64,000 nucleotides of DNA from Dichomitus squalens LYAD-421 SS1 (Eukaryota; Basidiomycota; Agaricomycetes; Polyporales; Polyporaceae). The notes under the pieces were generated by a model that saw only the letters and a program-made list of their open reading frames with translations, was not told the origin of the DNA and made no database searches. The stretch lies in NCBI RefSeq assembly GCF_000275845.1, contig NW_006766901.1, positions 174,722-238,721 on the forward strand, given 5' to 3'. Shown here piece after piece: positions 47,413 through 59,735 of the stretch. A program made the translations under genes and the position numbers. How positions within the stretch are numbered: position 1 is the stretch's first letter; each line of letters opens with the position of its first letter.

Positions 47413-48482
47413 TCACCTTGATGCATCAAACACTCCTTCTTGCCACCCTACCCTCGCGGTTCCTAGCACGTACTCCCCAATCATCCCTCCGGAACCCGAG
47501 CTCACCTCTACCTCCGCGCGCGATTTCCCGCTGCTCCCGCTCTCTCGCCGGGAGCGCTCCCACACACTGTCTCGTAGGCGTGACGCCTGCGCCCGCTCGG
47601 GGCAAGGCATGGATATGAGAACGACTACCTGCAGCGCCTCCACCTCCCTCGCGTCCTCCGATGCCTCATCCGACGTCTGATGTTCCAAGCGCCCGGCAGG
47701 GTCATAACCTAGCCCACTCTGTGGCCCGTCTAGCGGGTCGGGCATGAGTGGGCGCGCGATCCAATCAGGTATTCGGCGTCCGCGCCAGTACATTTCCGGT
47801 CGCGCTGCGCGTCTTGTCGTGTTGGCGGTTCGTGAAGGCACGATCGGGGCGAGAGGGGTGGGAGTTGGAGACAGTCGTGGGATTGAACGTAGCACACCGC
47901 GGGAGGCCACGAATCCGCTGTGTCCTGACGGCCAACGAAACGCCATGGCAGCTTGACTCCCGGGTTGTGGGGATGCTGCGGATGGGGAATTCAACTCCGG
48001 ATTAGGTGTGTCCTCAGACTCCGCAGCGGGCTCGGTGCGCACGTATGTCGCACCCAGTGGCTGAATAGGTAGGTCAGAAGCAAAGAAACTGCCTTGACAG
48101 ATCTCGCAGTACTCACGGCAAGTTGCTTCCATGAATGCGAGAACATCCCCTCGACGCCTTTGCCTCCGAGTACGGAGGACGTCTCCTTCGGGAACACGTC
48201 CAAAAGCAGAGGCCTCGCGCGAGGTATGCGCGACTGCCGTCGGTCGAGCTCCAAGCCTGTTACTTGTAACCCCAAGTTGCGCCGCAGGGTACGGGTTACG
48301 CGACGCGAACCAATACCGCAACCGAGAAAGAAGAGAAAGATGGCGATGAAGGTGACGAGAAAGCTAAACGGTAGGGAAGAGCCCGGTTTGAAACCTGGAT
48401 TGTCGTTCCCACTGTTTGATGATGTCTCTGATGGCGCAGAATCGGTCGAGGTTGGGGATCCTGAAGGAAATTGAGACGCCAT
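47413..48482 (-). CDS. Hypothetical single-pass membrane protein
   Basis: The ATG at 48482 opens MASQFPSGSPTSTDSAPSET, a Ser/Thr-rich ectodomain stub. It is followed by one membrane helix, PFSFLVTFIAIFLFFLGCGI, and a basic stop-transfer SRRVTRTLRRN. Exon 1 ends after HSWKQLA at GTGAGT (about 48115). Exon 2 from about 48065 reads PLGATYVRTEPAAESED and runs through a Pro-rich cytosolic region to VVVLISMPCPERAQ and EYVLGTARVGWQEGVFDASR, stopping at 47413. The layout (one helix, long cytosolic tail with a VVxISMP motif) recurs in basidiomycete hypotheticals as I remember them; no function is assigned. Confidence 0.7.
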
Positions 48483-49444
48483 GATCGTCGGTCGGCGAAG
48501 AGAGGGAGGGGGTGTCAAGACATGGGTGACGGTGGTTGGGAGGTATCGTACAGGGGATGAGCGTCGAAGTATATGAAGTTGCGGAGGGTGTCATAAATCT
48601 GGACGTGGGTTCATGAGAACTTCGGTATTCGGGGACGAAAGGTGGTAATGCTGCCGTCGCCTGTTGTCATCACACGAGCTGCCAGTATAGCAAACATACT
48701 CGTGCTGATACTGATTCTGATAGGCTTTGGAGACCTGCTAGTTTAGAGTTCGATCGTTCCTTATTCAGAGACGCAGCCAATGAATTTAAACAAAAGATGG
48801 GACAAAGCAGAGGAGGGACTTGACAGTTGGAGAGCCGGGGAGGATGAGAGCCTCGGTCCGCATTCTCCGCTAAGTAAGCAGATGCTAACCCTAACCCTCT
48901 AAAAGCCTCGGAACGCCCTGCAGCGAGACCTTGTTCAACGCCGTGACCATGTGCATGAATATCAGTACTTGTCCACTTCTGTGACCCCATCGAATGCCCC
49001 TTATACCAACTACACTCTCGATGCGCCATGTACCACTACGTCAGCTGTACTAGTGCACCCAACCTGCTACACGGGCGTGGCCACCAGCACTGAAACGAGT
49101 GCAATCAACAAACAACATTACCATGGCTCAACCGGTAAACGCTTCTTGCGCCACTGGTGGGCCCAACAGCCTTTGTACTCTTTGTCGGCAGTGGATACCT
49201 TAAGAGGTAGATACTTCAAGAGCTTGCCCCCGTTGAACTTCACAGCGTCGTCGTCTCTGTCCACCATTCTCACCTACCAGGTTATACTACAGTGGCTGCC
49301 TTCTCTATCACCCAGCTCAGATATAATTGGGCGCCTTCGATGCAGACGCGGTACGTTTTCGATGTCGTGAAACGTAGCTGTCTACTGATTGTTCCCGAAT
49401 CAAGACGAGCAAGATTAGGGCGCGCGGCCCTCTCGATAAGCGCC
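48483..49444. other. Divergent intergenic region
   Basis: Promoters of the membrane protein and of the F-box gene. No coding signal supported. Confidence 0.45.
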
Positions 49445-51028
49445 ATGCCGGCCGAGATCTTCCACCAAATCTTCTCTTACTTCATCTTCGAAACACACAA
49501 AGAAACACTCTCGTCATGCGCACTGGTATCCAAGGTCTGGCTGCAGCTCGCTCGGCCTCACCTCTTCGCCATGATGAAAGTCGAACGCAAGCGTTGCTTC
49601 TCTACCTTTCTGCGCTGCATCGATCTTCGTCCAGACCTGGCAGGGCACATCCAAGAGCTCACCTTCGCTTCGGCTCGTTGTCGTTCCAGGGAAGACGCGG
49701 ACGAATGCTGCTGCGACGATCATGAGAGGCCAAAGGATGACCGGGAAGCCTGGCCTCCGTCACCGCGACTGGACTTGGGTGCTTTCACGGCCATGTTCCC
49801 GAAGCTCACGAAGCTGAAGGAGCTCATGCTCGAAGAAATCACGGTCGCAATTCCTAAATCTGCCCCCTCCGCATCGCCGGACGCCAATGCAGACTGTGCC
49901 CGGACGCTTGAGGTCCTCGTAATCAAAGACGTAACGACCTGCGAGCATGACAATGGTCCCGTATTACCCGCTATTCTGGACGCCTTATCTCCTTCCTCGA
50001 TCGAAAGTCTAACATTCGACCGCTTGGGCAACAAGCCCCGCTGCTCAATTCCGGACCATTCGGAGGAAACAGATGTCACGCTCGTAGCCAATCTGCTCGA
50101 CCTATGGGGAACCCGACCTCCGCTTGACGTACAACATCTCTCGCTCTCCGACCCCAGCTGGGTAGGTACAGCTGCGCACTTCCGATTCTACGAGCAGAAA
50201 ATGGTCCAGCCGGGCTGCCTGTGTTCACTGGTAACCCGATGCGACTCTTGGAAGATCACAGAGCAGCTGTTCGCCTTCTTGCATACATGCGGGAGCAAGC
50301 ACTTCGAATGCCTTGAATTGGATATCATCCCGCTAGTGGAAGGTGAAATGTCCTTCGTGAGTACTGCTCGATCACAAGCGCGTCAAGAGTGCGGCTAATG
50401 GAGCAATCGCGGGCTAGACAATCAAAGAGACTCCAGTCTACCTCCGTCGCGGTGGCGTGACTTCGCTTCGGCTATTTCCTCCCTCAAGACGCTTAGTGAC
50501 CTACGCTTGAGCGTACCCTATAATGCATACGGGAGTGTTCCGGACACCTGCAAGACGCTCTTCTCCACACTAATATCTCGCGCCGCCCCACCCACCCTGC
50601 GCAACTTATGCATCGACTTTTTACGAGAATGGGACTCTAGTAATGCACCTGAGGACATGCAGTTTTGGGACTTGTCGTCCCTAGATCATGATCTGATGGG
50701 AAGGGATAAGTTCCCGGTCTTTGGAGATATGTTGGTGCATATCGAGGCATCTCCGTTCTCTTTACGAGAAGATCTGTACGCAATCCAGGCGCGCTTGGTG
50801 GACGAATATCTTCCCCGGCTCTGGGACGCCGACATACTGCGCATAGAATGGAGCTTTAATGATTGTGAGTCTTATTCGCATTGTGCGCTGATATCTGTAC
50901 TAATGGGTGCACATATAGAAGGACTTGTTATAACCTGGGTGTCCGACGACCATCATGAAACAACGCCTAGTCCGAACGACGGAATGAACATTGACAACAG
51001 CCGGGGGAACCAAATGAATATATCGTAG
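49445..51028 (+). CDS. F-box protein with LRR-like C-terminal part
   Basis: Substrate adaptor of an SCF ubiquitin ligase by family. The F-box is at the N-terminus: MPAEIFHQIFSYFIFETHKE, then LSSCALVSKVWLQLARPHLF. The rest has leucine-rich strand/helix repeats (FPKLTKLKELMLEEI, ARTLEVLVIKD, SIESLTFDRLG, DVQHLSLSDPSW, HFECLELDIIPL). An intron of about 80 bp starting GTGAAA at 50340 restores the frame into DNQRDSSLPPSRWRDFASAI and LKTLSDLRLSVPYNAYG. A second possible intron at 50864-50918 would place a stop codon right at the junction; left unspliced, the frame runs to 51028. An upstream in-frame ATG near 49339 exists, but the F-box starts cleanly at 49445. Confidence 0.78.
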
Positions 51029-51101
51029 GATGCAACGACTGTGCTTTCCCAATCGTATCAGTATATATGCTGCTGTACTATAGGTCACGCCTTCAACATG
51101 T

Positions 51102-51960
51102 CTATCTTTCATCCACACTTTCGGGGGATGGTCGAAGGTCTCCGGTGACGACCGTCTCCCTCGGGAGTTTCACCGGCAGGCTCTTGTAAGCAAGGATCCG
51201 CGGGCATGCAGACTCAAGGATCTCTCTCGCTCTCCCTTCCATTTTTGCTAGGCCTGAGATGTCAGTAGCCTCCGTTTTTCGTTTCGGCAATTGAGCATCC
51301 CTTGCATTCCTTGGGCAGGAGGGAGGAAGGTCTACTAGCTGAAGACGCCGCCAATGGACGTCCTCCACCGATTGTTCTCCCTTCCTTGCGTGTAGCCCGC
51401 CGACTTGAGCTACTAGGCTCATCGCTTCCCTTTCGGTCTCAATCAGTAAAGTGCGTTCCTTGGTGAGATATTGGCGAGCACACTAACTTTCCGCCTATAA
51501 CATGAATTTCCTACTGTCTCGTTCACCGATCTGGACGTTTTCTGTAGCAAAGGATTGCAGAAGTTAACCCATCGTCCTCGACGATCTGAAGGGTGGATGA
51601 CTGAGCAGGAGGCTCTCATCTCCGTGAGGCAAATTATCCCGCAAATGGAGTGGCACCGCGGGCAACTAGTGAATCCTGAGCCATGGAGGCCCGCTGTCTC
51701 ACTGCCATCTTGTCCTGTACACTGATGAGTTGATCGAAACTGACAGGCGAATATGACGCAGCGACGACAAAGTCCTCACAATTCTTTGATGTCAACGAGG
51801 TCCGGGAAGTGAATGAAGTCATGCAATCATTACAGAATGGTATGGTGTAGCTAGTATAACCGCTTGTGCTACACAGCGAGTGTATCCTGAAAGGGCGTCC
51901 AAACGCTTCTGCACTGGAGGAACAAAAACTAAGAGACATGACTAGAATGTGAGCGGTCCG
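51102..51960 (-). CDS. Hypothetical multi-exon protein
   Basis: The last exon (after CACCAAG near 51466) reads ERTLLIETEREAMSLVAQVG, HARKGEQSVEDVHWRRLQLV and ETVVTGDLRPSPESVDER to a stop at 51102. Candidate upstream exons are VQKRLDALSGYTRCVAQAVI (about 51850-51915) and NCEDFVVAASYSPVSFDQLI, VQDKMA (about 51700-51780), each bordered by splice-like signals. The pieces look helical and charged, but the start and joins are unresolved and no family is recognised. Confidence 0.4.
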
Positions 51961-52074
51961 TATGGTATATACGTTAATACGGATGTTTGATTAGCATCGA
52001 ACGTCCGAGCTTGGCATGAAGAGTAGGGAGAGCATCAATGGAAGCGCCTGAGAGGATCCGCAAGCGAGCTTTGT

Positions 52075-53534
52075 TCATGCAAAGAGGGCAGCACCAGCGA
52101 CGACCGCCACTCCAGCGATCGCCAACTCAAGGCCACGACCCAAGAGCGGCGCAGCGCCGTTCTTCCCAGAAGCGCCAGTTTGGGACGGCGAACCGCTCGT
52201 CGCAGACTGAGAACCGGAGCCGGAGGTCTATACATAGCCGCGCGTTAGGTCCTGGCTTCGAACATATCACACCGGTGACGTCGTGAGAGACTTACCGAGC
52301 CAGAGTGGGAACTGGAGCCGGTCGCAGTCGAGGACCCACTTGCACTGGAGGAAGTACTGGTGGCAGACACAGCAAGGCCATTCCCGATCGTGCTAGTGGT
52401 GACACATGAAGACGACGCAGGCGCGGGGTGTGCGGAGGGCGTCGGGTTTTGGCCCTGGAACCAAGTCGAGCCGCCGTAGACACCCATAGGCTGCGGGCAG
52501 TTGTGTCTAGATACTGAGTGGATGACAGAGCTAGTAGGAAACGCACCTCGCCGGAGTCACCCTTACACGTGTCGAATGAACCGCTCGAATAATCGCCAGG
52601 CATGTTCCATTCGCAGCCCATCGTGTCGTATATGTGCTGGCATAGAGCGGGGGCGTTCGGACCATCTTTGCAGACGCGGATACAGAACTCGGTGTCTGAG
52701 ACGAAGTTCTGAGAACATGATAAGATAGAAACGTCAGGGATGCCGTAAATAGGACGAATACAACGGTTTCTGCGCTTTGATGGATACGCACCGTCCACTC
52801 GTGCGCCTGGGCGAGAGAACCGAACGCAGATGTGAACACGAGACCGCCGATCGGGTTGCCTGTCGGAGCGCGACGTCAGTATGAGATGGCAAACTATGCC
52901 GTACAAGCCCAATCTGAAGCGCTCCGTTCTGGGCCGCCGAAATGGGAGAACTAGCCCCTGACCGAGACTGCCCACCACACACGCGCGCAACATCGGCCGG
53001 GAGCATCACATCGCGGCAACCGTGGCACTACTAACCATTTCCATCCTGACCATGTGGGTCAAGCTCGCCTCCCGTATCGCCCGCAGGAACGTTGATTTTC
53101 GTCAGGTCACCGACACCCAAAACCTGGACGTAGTCCGGTGTTTGGATGAAGTGCGCCCCGGTGATAGCGCCATCAGGGATGAGCCGTGTACCGTAGCCAG
53201 GCTTAATGCACCATGCGACCTCAATGCGCTCGGTCTCTCCGATAGTCGAACCCGCTCCGGGCTGAGGAGGGCCGTAGATACACCAGTCATCAATGGCGTT
53301 GACTGCAGCGAGAGCTTTAGCTTTAGGGAATCTTCGTTACTAAGAATGCGTACCATAGAGGTTCTGGCACGTAGAGTTCTGATCATTACCGCTACCGCAT
53401 TGGTTGGTGCCCGACTGGCCTTCCTCCGACTGTTTGGGCGCGTTAGAAGGCAGATATGTCGCGCTGTAGGTCTGCGAGACTGCGACTGAGGCGAGGGCGA
53501 GGGCGAAGGCGAGAAGGGCACGAGAGCCTAACAT
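52075..53534 (-). CDS. Secreted GPI-anchored glycoprotein, macrofage-activating-glycoprotein-like, copy 1
   Basis: Belongs to the Agaricomycete family usually annotated as macrofage activating glycoprotein; its biochemical role is not established. Signal peptide MLGSRALLAFALALASVAVS is at 53534. The conserved ectodomain reads YSATYLPSNAPKQSEEGQSG, NGNDQ-type Cys motif CGSGNDQNSTCQNLY, STIGETERIEVAWCI, GYGTRLIPDGAITGAHFIQT, PDYVQVLGVGDLTKINVPAG, ELDPHGQDGNG, NPIGGLVFTSAFG, DTEFCIRVCKDGPNAPALCQ and YDTMGCEWNMPGDYSSGSFD. A Ser/Thr-rich stalk follows, and a C-terminal hydrophobic tail LAIAGVAVVAGAALFA ends at 52075, as for GPI attachment. About six introns. Copy 2 lies 5 kb away on the same strand. 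Confidence 0.85.
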
Positions 53535-54023
53535 CGTGGTAGACAGTCAAACAGAACCCAGAGAGGGATTAACAAGAGGTAAGTTTGGTACTGCACAGGA
53601 AGTGGAGCGGGGGGAGTGGGATGATATAGTGCGCAGTGTCAAGATCACACGAGGACTCCATGCGCGGTCGAGAAGCGGTTGAGCATAGGACAGTTTTGGC
53701 CGCTGTGGGCAGACTGAAAAAGCCCTACAGTGCCATGATCACCAGGTGTGGCAGGCGGACTAACTGATCTTCGGCGGCATCTGTCAATACTCCTAAAGTT
53801 CGACGCCAGACGCCGAAAGAGAAGCCCATATGAGATACTTCCTCGGGAATGAAGCTGAAGAGCGTGACTCACCATGACAGGCCGGACATAGTTTCGCGGT
53901 GACCGTATCCCGCAAGTACCATAGAAGAAGCTCGCCACCGGGATCGGGCTCAAGACGGACATCATTTCAAACGCGGACTGCGCAAATATCCAATAATTCT
54001 TTGACCAGGCCATTCTACGACTT
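53535..54023. other. Intergenic / possible small exon
   Basis: Promoter of copy 1. A minus frame from 54013 (MAWSKNYWIFAQSAFEMMSV, ending at GTGAGTCACG near 53873) could be a first exon, but no continuation is convincing. Confidence 0.35.
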
Positions 54024-54352
54024 CAGTGGGAGTTCACCTTCCTGATGTCGAGAGCATCCACATGCGGCTGTAGGGAAGGCTTGGCACCAGGAAGAGTGAA
54101 CGCTCCATACCGTCCGTAGACGGCGCTCGACTTGCATGTACCGCCCAGCCCATTTTCTATGGCTTGAATCGGTTCGAAAGACGTGGAGGAGGGCAGTGTC
54201 ATCCAGCCCGGTCTCTTCTACCATCTTTCGGATCCTGTGCGATGTCATATGCGAGGATGAGAGGCTGCTGCGCGGAATCGGCAGGAAAGTAGACCAACCT
54301 TGAGCATACGTAGAAGTTCTCTGACCGTAAGCACTGAGGATACATGCGGCAT
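54024..54352 (-). CDS. Small hypothetical protein, spliced
   Basis: The ATG at 54352 reads MPHVSSVLTVRELLRMLK up to an intron near 54298. The next exon, from about 54233, reads RKMVEETGLDDTALLHVFRT and SSHRKWAGRYMQVERRLRT, then a clean intron (GTATGG...CTACAG) and PHVDALDIRKVNSH-stop at 54024. The last join is in phase; the first is one base off with the nearest donor. About 85 residues; no family recognised. Confidence 0.4.
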
Positions 54353-54684
54353 TTGGATAAATTGGCAACGTCAGACGAAGCTGAGAGTCGCGTTGGGAGA
54401 CAAGGAACGCTTGACGATGCGGGGCGTTTGGCAGGAATTTGTCGGAGACAGAACTAGGGTAAGTTCAAGTAAGCATAGACACTAGCTCAGATAACCACTT
54501 TACATCTCCGAAAAACACGCGCCTGAAGACTCCCTGGCTAGTCCTGCCCAGTCTCACGACCACATCCAGCTCTCAGGCCTCTCTGAGACGGCGAGCACGC
54601 TTAACAATGTCATTTCTCAACTTGACGCTACTCTCCACCAGCTGAGCGTCGACTGCGGGGTCCAGGGCGCGCATCAGCTTGAAC

Positions 54685-56474
54685 ATGAGCTCCCGCTTTA
54701 TTACCGTCCTTGGCGGCGGCCTCTCCGGCCTCTCCGCTGTTTTCCATCTCGCAAGACGCTTCCCGGCGCGTTCTGGAATACGCATAGCTCTCGTCGAAAG
54801 CTCGCAAAGGTTAGGTGGATGGGTGCAGTCGGAAAAAGTGCGCGTGCAAGATGGAGCAGGCCACGAAGCGGACGTGGTGCTCGAGAGCGGTCCACGGACT
54901 TTACGTCCTGTATCGAAGGCAGTCTTGGAACTGGTGAGCATTCGTTCCTTCCCGGTCGCCCGAGGGGTCAGGACCTAGGGTGTCCTGTGGCTCAGGATAG
55001 CCAGCCGACAGCATGAGGTTGGTGTTGATGCAGTGGATGTATAGGTCCACTTGCTTGCCCTCAAGTCCTCTGTCCTCACCGTCCCTCGGACCGCACCCGC
55101 CGCGCGCAATCGCTTCGTGCATCTCCCCGGTCAGGATGGACTTGCGGTCATACCTGGCTCGTTCCTTGCGCTCCTTCGTTCCCCTCTTGCGAAGATACTG
55201 GTTCCGGCTGTGCTCAAGGATGCTCGATTATTCTCCGGGACAGGTAAGTACCATGCGCGCATACTATAAGAAATTAGTGCCAAGTCTCTCATGCCCGTCA
55301 GTCTTGAATACGTCCACCCCCAATGACGAGTCTGTCGACGCATTCCTTACCCGCCATTTCGGAGCCGACTTCGCGCAGACGTTCGGCAGTGCGCTCGTAC
55401 ACGGTATCTACGCTGCAGATTCTCGTGTCTTGAGCGTGCGCTCCGCATTCTCTGCGATGTGCCAGCTCGAGGAAAGCGGCAAGGGTAGCGTAACTCGTGG
55501 GGCCGTCAGCGAGATGCTGACTTCTCGGAAGCGTGACATTAGGGGTTCGGCGGATGCAGGGCCTTACGAGCTCGGGGACATCCCCGAGCTTTTGAAGGGC
55601 ACCAGCGTGTTCTCATTTCAGGACGGGATGCAAATCCTGACCGATACTGTAGTGGCTCGCCTCGCCGCACTGCCCCACGTTGACATCGTGAAGGGCGACG
55701 GCGTAATGGAGCTAAGTAAGGCCACTGACGAAGGAGGATTTGAGGTGAACTCATCTATTGACATTGCGCTCTGCAGCTCGACTGATTGGTCCACCGTAGG
55801 TCGCGACCGAGTCAGGGAAGCGACTGCCATCGTCGCACATAGTCAGCGCGATCCCCCTGCCGCATCTACACCGGCTGCTATCTACGCCCAATTACCCGCA
55901 GTCTGGCCTTGCACCGCTTCCGCACCTCACCGTCAACCCCTCCTCATCTGTTACTGTCGTGAATCTGGTCTTTCCACCAACAGCAGACCCCATCCACCCA
56001 GAGGGCTTCGGCTACCTCATCCCTCGACCGTCAACAGACTACCCCTCTTCTTCTCTCGGCATGCTGGGCACCGTCTTCGACTCCTGTGCGCTCCCGTCCC
56101 AGGATAAACCTATCTCACCCTCCCCGTCTCCATTCCGCTTCACCAAGCTTACCGTCATGCTCGGCGGCCCGTATGGCCCGCCCACCCCCGCTCCCTCCTC
56201 TCCGTCGTTCCTGCCAGCCCTCCTCGAGACACTCCGCCGGCACCTAGGGCGCGCCGATCCTCTGCCAGAACCGTGCCTCGTCCGCGTGCGCGAACACAAG
56301 GACTGCATCCCGACACCGACGGTGGGACATGCCGTGCGCATGGCGGAGCTCGCGACGGCGGTGAGGGAGCACTGGGGCGCCAACGTTGCTGTGATCGGCG
56401 CGGGCGTCGGGGGCGTGAGCGTGGGTGACTGCGTCGAGGGCGGAAGACGTGCCGCCTACAGTCTTGAGCTGTAG
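54685..56474 (+). CDS. hem14: Protoporphyrinogen oxidase (haem biosynthesis)
   Basis: Mitochondrial FAD enzyme oxidising protoporphyrinogen IX to protoporphyrin IX, the penultimate step of haem synthesis. The FAD-binding N-terminus is SSRFITVLGGGLSGLSAVFH and LVESSQRLGGWVQS, followed by LESGPRTLRP. Introns near 54934-55050, 55245-55310 and 55745-55798 join LVHLLALKSSVLTVPRT, FVHLPGQDGLAVIPGSFLAL, SVDAFLTRHFGADFAQTFG, ALVHGIYAADSRVLSVRSAF and GGFEVATESGKRLPSSHIVS in phase. C-terminal blocks are NLVFPPTADPIHPEGFGYLI and a second GG-type loop, GANVAVIGAGVGGVSVGDCV, ending at 56474. Length and motif order fit the family; no lesion seen. P450 and other haem enzymes of the fungus depend on this pathway. 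Confidence 0.92.
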
Positions 56475-57168
56475 GATAGGGCGGCTTGTAAGTGTATGGT
56501 GTAGCTTAGTACTGTTCTGTCGACGCTCGGTGCGTGGTATACAACCCCATTCATCTCAACTGAGCCTTGGGCGCGACCCAGATATCTGTCACATACCACT
56601 TCGAGTTTGAGGGCATGTAACTGGAAGGAGGATCCGGCCCGAAGAAGCATTGAGGTCGTGAGGTCAACATTGCATCTTGTGAGGAACTCCGTGGGCGGAC
56701 AGTATTCAGCACAATCGGGACTGGACAAGCTGAAGTATAACATTATGTACACGTACGCATACTTCCCTACCTAAAGATTCAGTCCATCTCTGATCCCCGA
56801 TAGACTTATGAGGCGGCGACGTAGCAGTAGCCGGCACACGGCCGTCCGTATTAGTATTGTCCACGAGATTAGTATATACGAGTAACGACGGTATAAAGGA
56901 GCGACAGAGAGCCACCACTAGGTGTCCGCAGGAAGCGAGGCGTGCCTGGAGATCCTGCACAGTAGAGATAGAGGCACAACAAACGACGAGGTACAGTGCA
57001 TGTGAAACAAAAGTCAGAGGGAAGTGCACGACCTTCGCCGTGAAGATTGAATGAGATAGCCTGTTGGCTGATAGCGTGTGAAGATGTGTGTCCATGGGGG
57101 TTGTCGTTCTGTTTAGTCAGCCCTGCGTGCGATGTTCTGAAGGCACCCAAACGGGCGGGGGTGCGAGT
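56475..57168. other. Convergent intergenic region
   Basis: The 3' flanks of protoporphyrinogen oxidase and of GPI-protein copy 2. No gene seen. Confidence 0.5.
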
Positions 57169-58851
57169 TTATGCAATGACAGCAGCGCCGACGATGACGG
57201 CAGCGGCGGCGACGGCAACTTCGAGCCCACGGCCAAAGAGCGATGCCGCGCCGTTGCCAGCCCCACCAGTGGTAGAGCTAGCGGGCGAAGTGCCGGAAGC
57301 AGTGCCAGAAGAGCCGGAAGGTGCCTGTGAACGTGGATATGAGCAAACCATTGAGTATGACACGCTCAGAAGGTCTCATTGGGCTTCGCCACACTGGCGC
57401 GGGCGTGCTGCCGCATTGTACAGTACTCACCGGAGGGGCCGAGGTCCGTGAGGTTCCCGTCGACTTCGTACCAGTAGCGGAGCCCGTGCTGGCACTAGAG
57501 CCGGTCTGGCTCGCGGCGCCGCTCGTCGTGCTAGGCACGCTGCCAGACGGCGTGGTACTGGCAGCAGCAGTAGTAGACGCGGGAGCCGAAGTGGTCGAAG
57601 CGGACACAGGGGGCGTCGAGATGGTAACACCGTTAGCGATCGTGTTAGCCTGCTGGCATTGGGACTTGGGTGGGGCAGGGTGGGCATCGGGCGTGGAAGG
57701 CTGGCCCTGGTGGAAGGTGGAGGTGCCGTATACACCCATGGGCTATACGCATTGACGTCAATTTTTGCTCAGCAAGGAGCATCGTTGAGTAGAGGAAAAG
57801 AGAGGCATACCTCGCCGCTGTCTCCATGGCAGGAGTCGAAGGAGCCGGCGGAGTAGTCGCCAGGCATGTTCCAGTCGCAACCCATGACATCGTAGATGTG
57901 CTGGCAGAGCGCAGCGGCGTTGGGGCCCTTGCACGCGCGTATACAGAACTCGTTATAGGCCATGAAGTTCTACAGGAGCAAGTCAGTTGTGGTTTACGCT
58001 TGTCTGAGCGCGTCTTCTTGCGCGCCACAGTCGAAGATGTACATCGTGGCAGTGCGCTGGTCAAAAATAGCACTCACCGTCCATTCGTGCATTTGAGTTA
58101 CGCTGCCGAAGGCGTTGGAGAATACGAGTCCGCCAATCGGATTGCCTGTTTGCCATCATCAGCATCGACTCAGATGTTCATAGACGCCAGGCGTTCAATA
58201 GCATCACTAGTTTGGGCGAGCTCCCAGGCTGGGGAGGCGTTATAATCCACGCGCGTGGTCGGACAGCACAGCGACCAGAGCGCAGCCGCCCATCGAACAC
58301 AGAGGCAGAATTCGCATCGCGACTCACCGTTGCCGTCCGCGCCGTGCGGGTCGAGCTCTCCTCCTTCGTCGCCCTGAGGGATGTTGATCTTGGTGAAGTC
58401 GCCGACGCCGGTGACCTGGACATAGTCCGGTGTCTGGACGAAGTGCGCGCCCGTGATCGTGCCGTCCGGGATGACGCGCGTGCCGTGGCCGCCCTGGACG
58501 CACCACGCGACCTCAATGCGCTCCGTGTCTCCGATCGTCGACGACGCGCCGGGATTCGGAGGCGCGAAGAGGCAGAAGTCGTCGAGCGAGTTCACTATTC
58601 GGGGACGCGATAGGGGTCAGCGCTCGGGCGATCCACGCGCCGGCTCAGGGAGCTTGGGCTGGGGGAGGGGGCTCACCGTAGACGTTCTGGCACATCGAGT
58701 TCTGGTCGTTGCCGGTGCCGCACTTGTTGGTGCCGGCCTGGCCCTGTTCAGACTTGTCGGGGGCATCGTCTGGGGTGTAGGTCGCCGTGTAAGACTGTGC
58801 AAAGACGGCGGACGCGAGCGCGAGCGAGGCGAGGGGAGCGAGGCGGAACAT
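57169..58851 (-). CDS. Secreted GPI-anchored glycoprotein, macrofage-activating-glycoprotein-like, copy 2
   Basis: Close paralogue of the gene at 52.1-53.5 kb. The start MFRLAPLASLALASAVFAQS is at 58851. It is followed by YTATYTPDDAPDKSEQGQAG, CGTGNDQNSMCQNVY, NSLDDFCLFAPPNPGASSTI, DTERIEVAWCVQGGHGTRVI, PDYVQVTGVGDFTKINIPQG, ELDPHGADGNG, NPIGGLVFSNAFGSVTQMHE, NEFCIRACKGPNAAALCQHI and MGVYGTSTFHQGQPSTPDAH. A longer Ser/Thr/Ala stalk than in copy 1 precedes the GPI signal VAVAAAAVIVGAAVIA, which ends at 57169. Exon borders match copy 1, so the pair arose by duplication. Cell-wall or surface location is inferred from the signal peptide and GPI tail. Confidence 0.87.
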
Positions 58852-59735
58852 CGTGTTAAGGAGGGGTAGGGAGTGATTATCAGGGCTCGAGAACGATACA
58901 GGACCGAAGTCCGGGAAGCAGGGGAGGCACACAGGGAACTTGAAAGGGGGCAGGAGGGCACACTTGCGCGTACGAACCCGATAGCTTTAAGAGATACGAC
59001 GGCCTGGGGAAATATGGCCATAATGTGCCGCTGGCGGAACTTGCAAATGCACTGACAGGGCCACATAGCGCGCGCCATCAGCTGTCCCGCCGGTGCAGCT
59101 CTCGACAATGCCATTCCCGGCTCGGGGCGGGGATAGCTTGCCATATTTTGATTGACGTCCGTTATCGCTGGGCCTGTTACAGCGAGGATTGTATTCTGAT
59201 ATCATCCTGGTGCGTCGCTAGCGGTAGCCTGATCATGAGTCAGTCTCGAGGTGGCTTTTTTTCCACGCGGCCTAGACATCACAATATCGGTGTTGAAGTT
59301 CGAAGATGCGGAAGATGTAGCAGCCCGAGATTCAGGACCTAGCGCTGAATTCACAGCGCGGGCACCGCATCCCCTGTCAAGTTGACCGCCGCGTAAGACA
59401 TGCTAGCCGCGTGCCAGACGATCGAAAACCACCGACCGGACTCGCCCGACGTCTGGGCCTGATCATAGCAGCGCCTACCGATCACACTGAGGACACAAGC
59501 CAATGGGAGGATGAGGAGTAGATTACAGCGGGCTAAATAGGCCGTGGCTCGTGTCCCGAGTGCCACATCGATCCTGTACACTACATTAGCTACAACAGAG
59601 ACACACCTAGACGAATAACACGTAAGTCATGATGCGAGTTACATACAACTCTATTTGTTGCGGAGAGGGACGTCTTCAACGTTAACACGCCTCCATACCC
59701 TATGCATAAGTAACGGAAGGGATGAGTATCTCAGA
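58852..59735. other. Intergenic, nothing recognised
   Basis: Promoter of GPI-protein copy 2 and 3' flank of the OPT gene. Minus frames here are under 80 codons. Confidence 0.5.

Noticed and set aside
48885..48900. CTAACCCTAACCCTCT, resembling telomere repeats
   Set aside because: Only two units, inside an intergenic region; chance match is likely.
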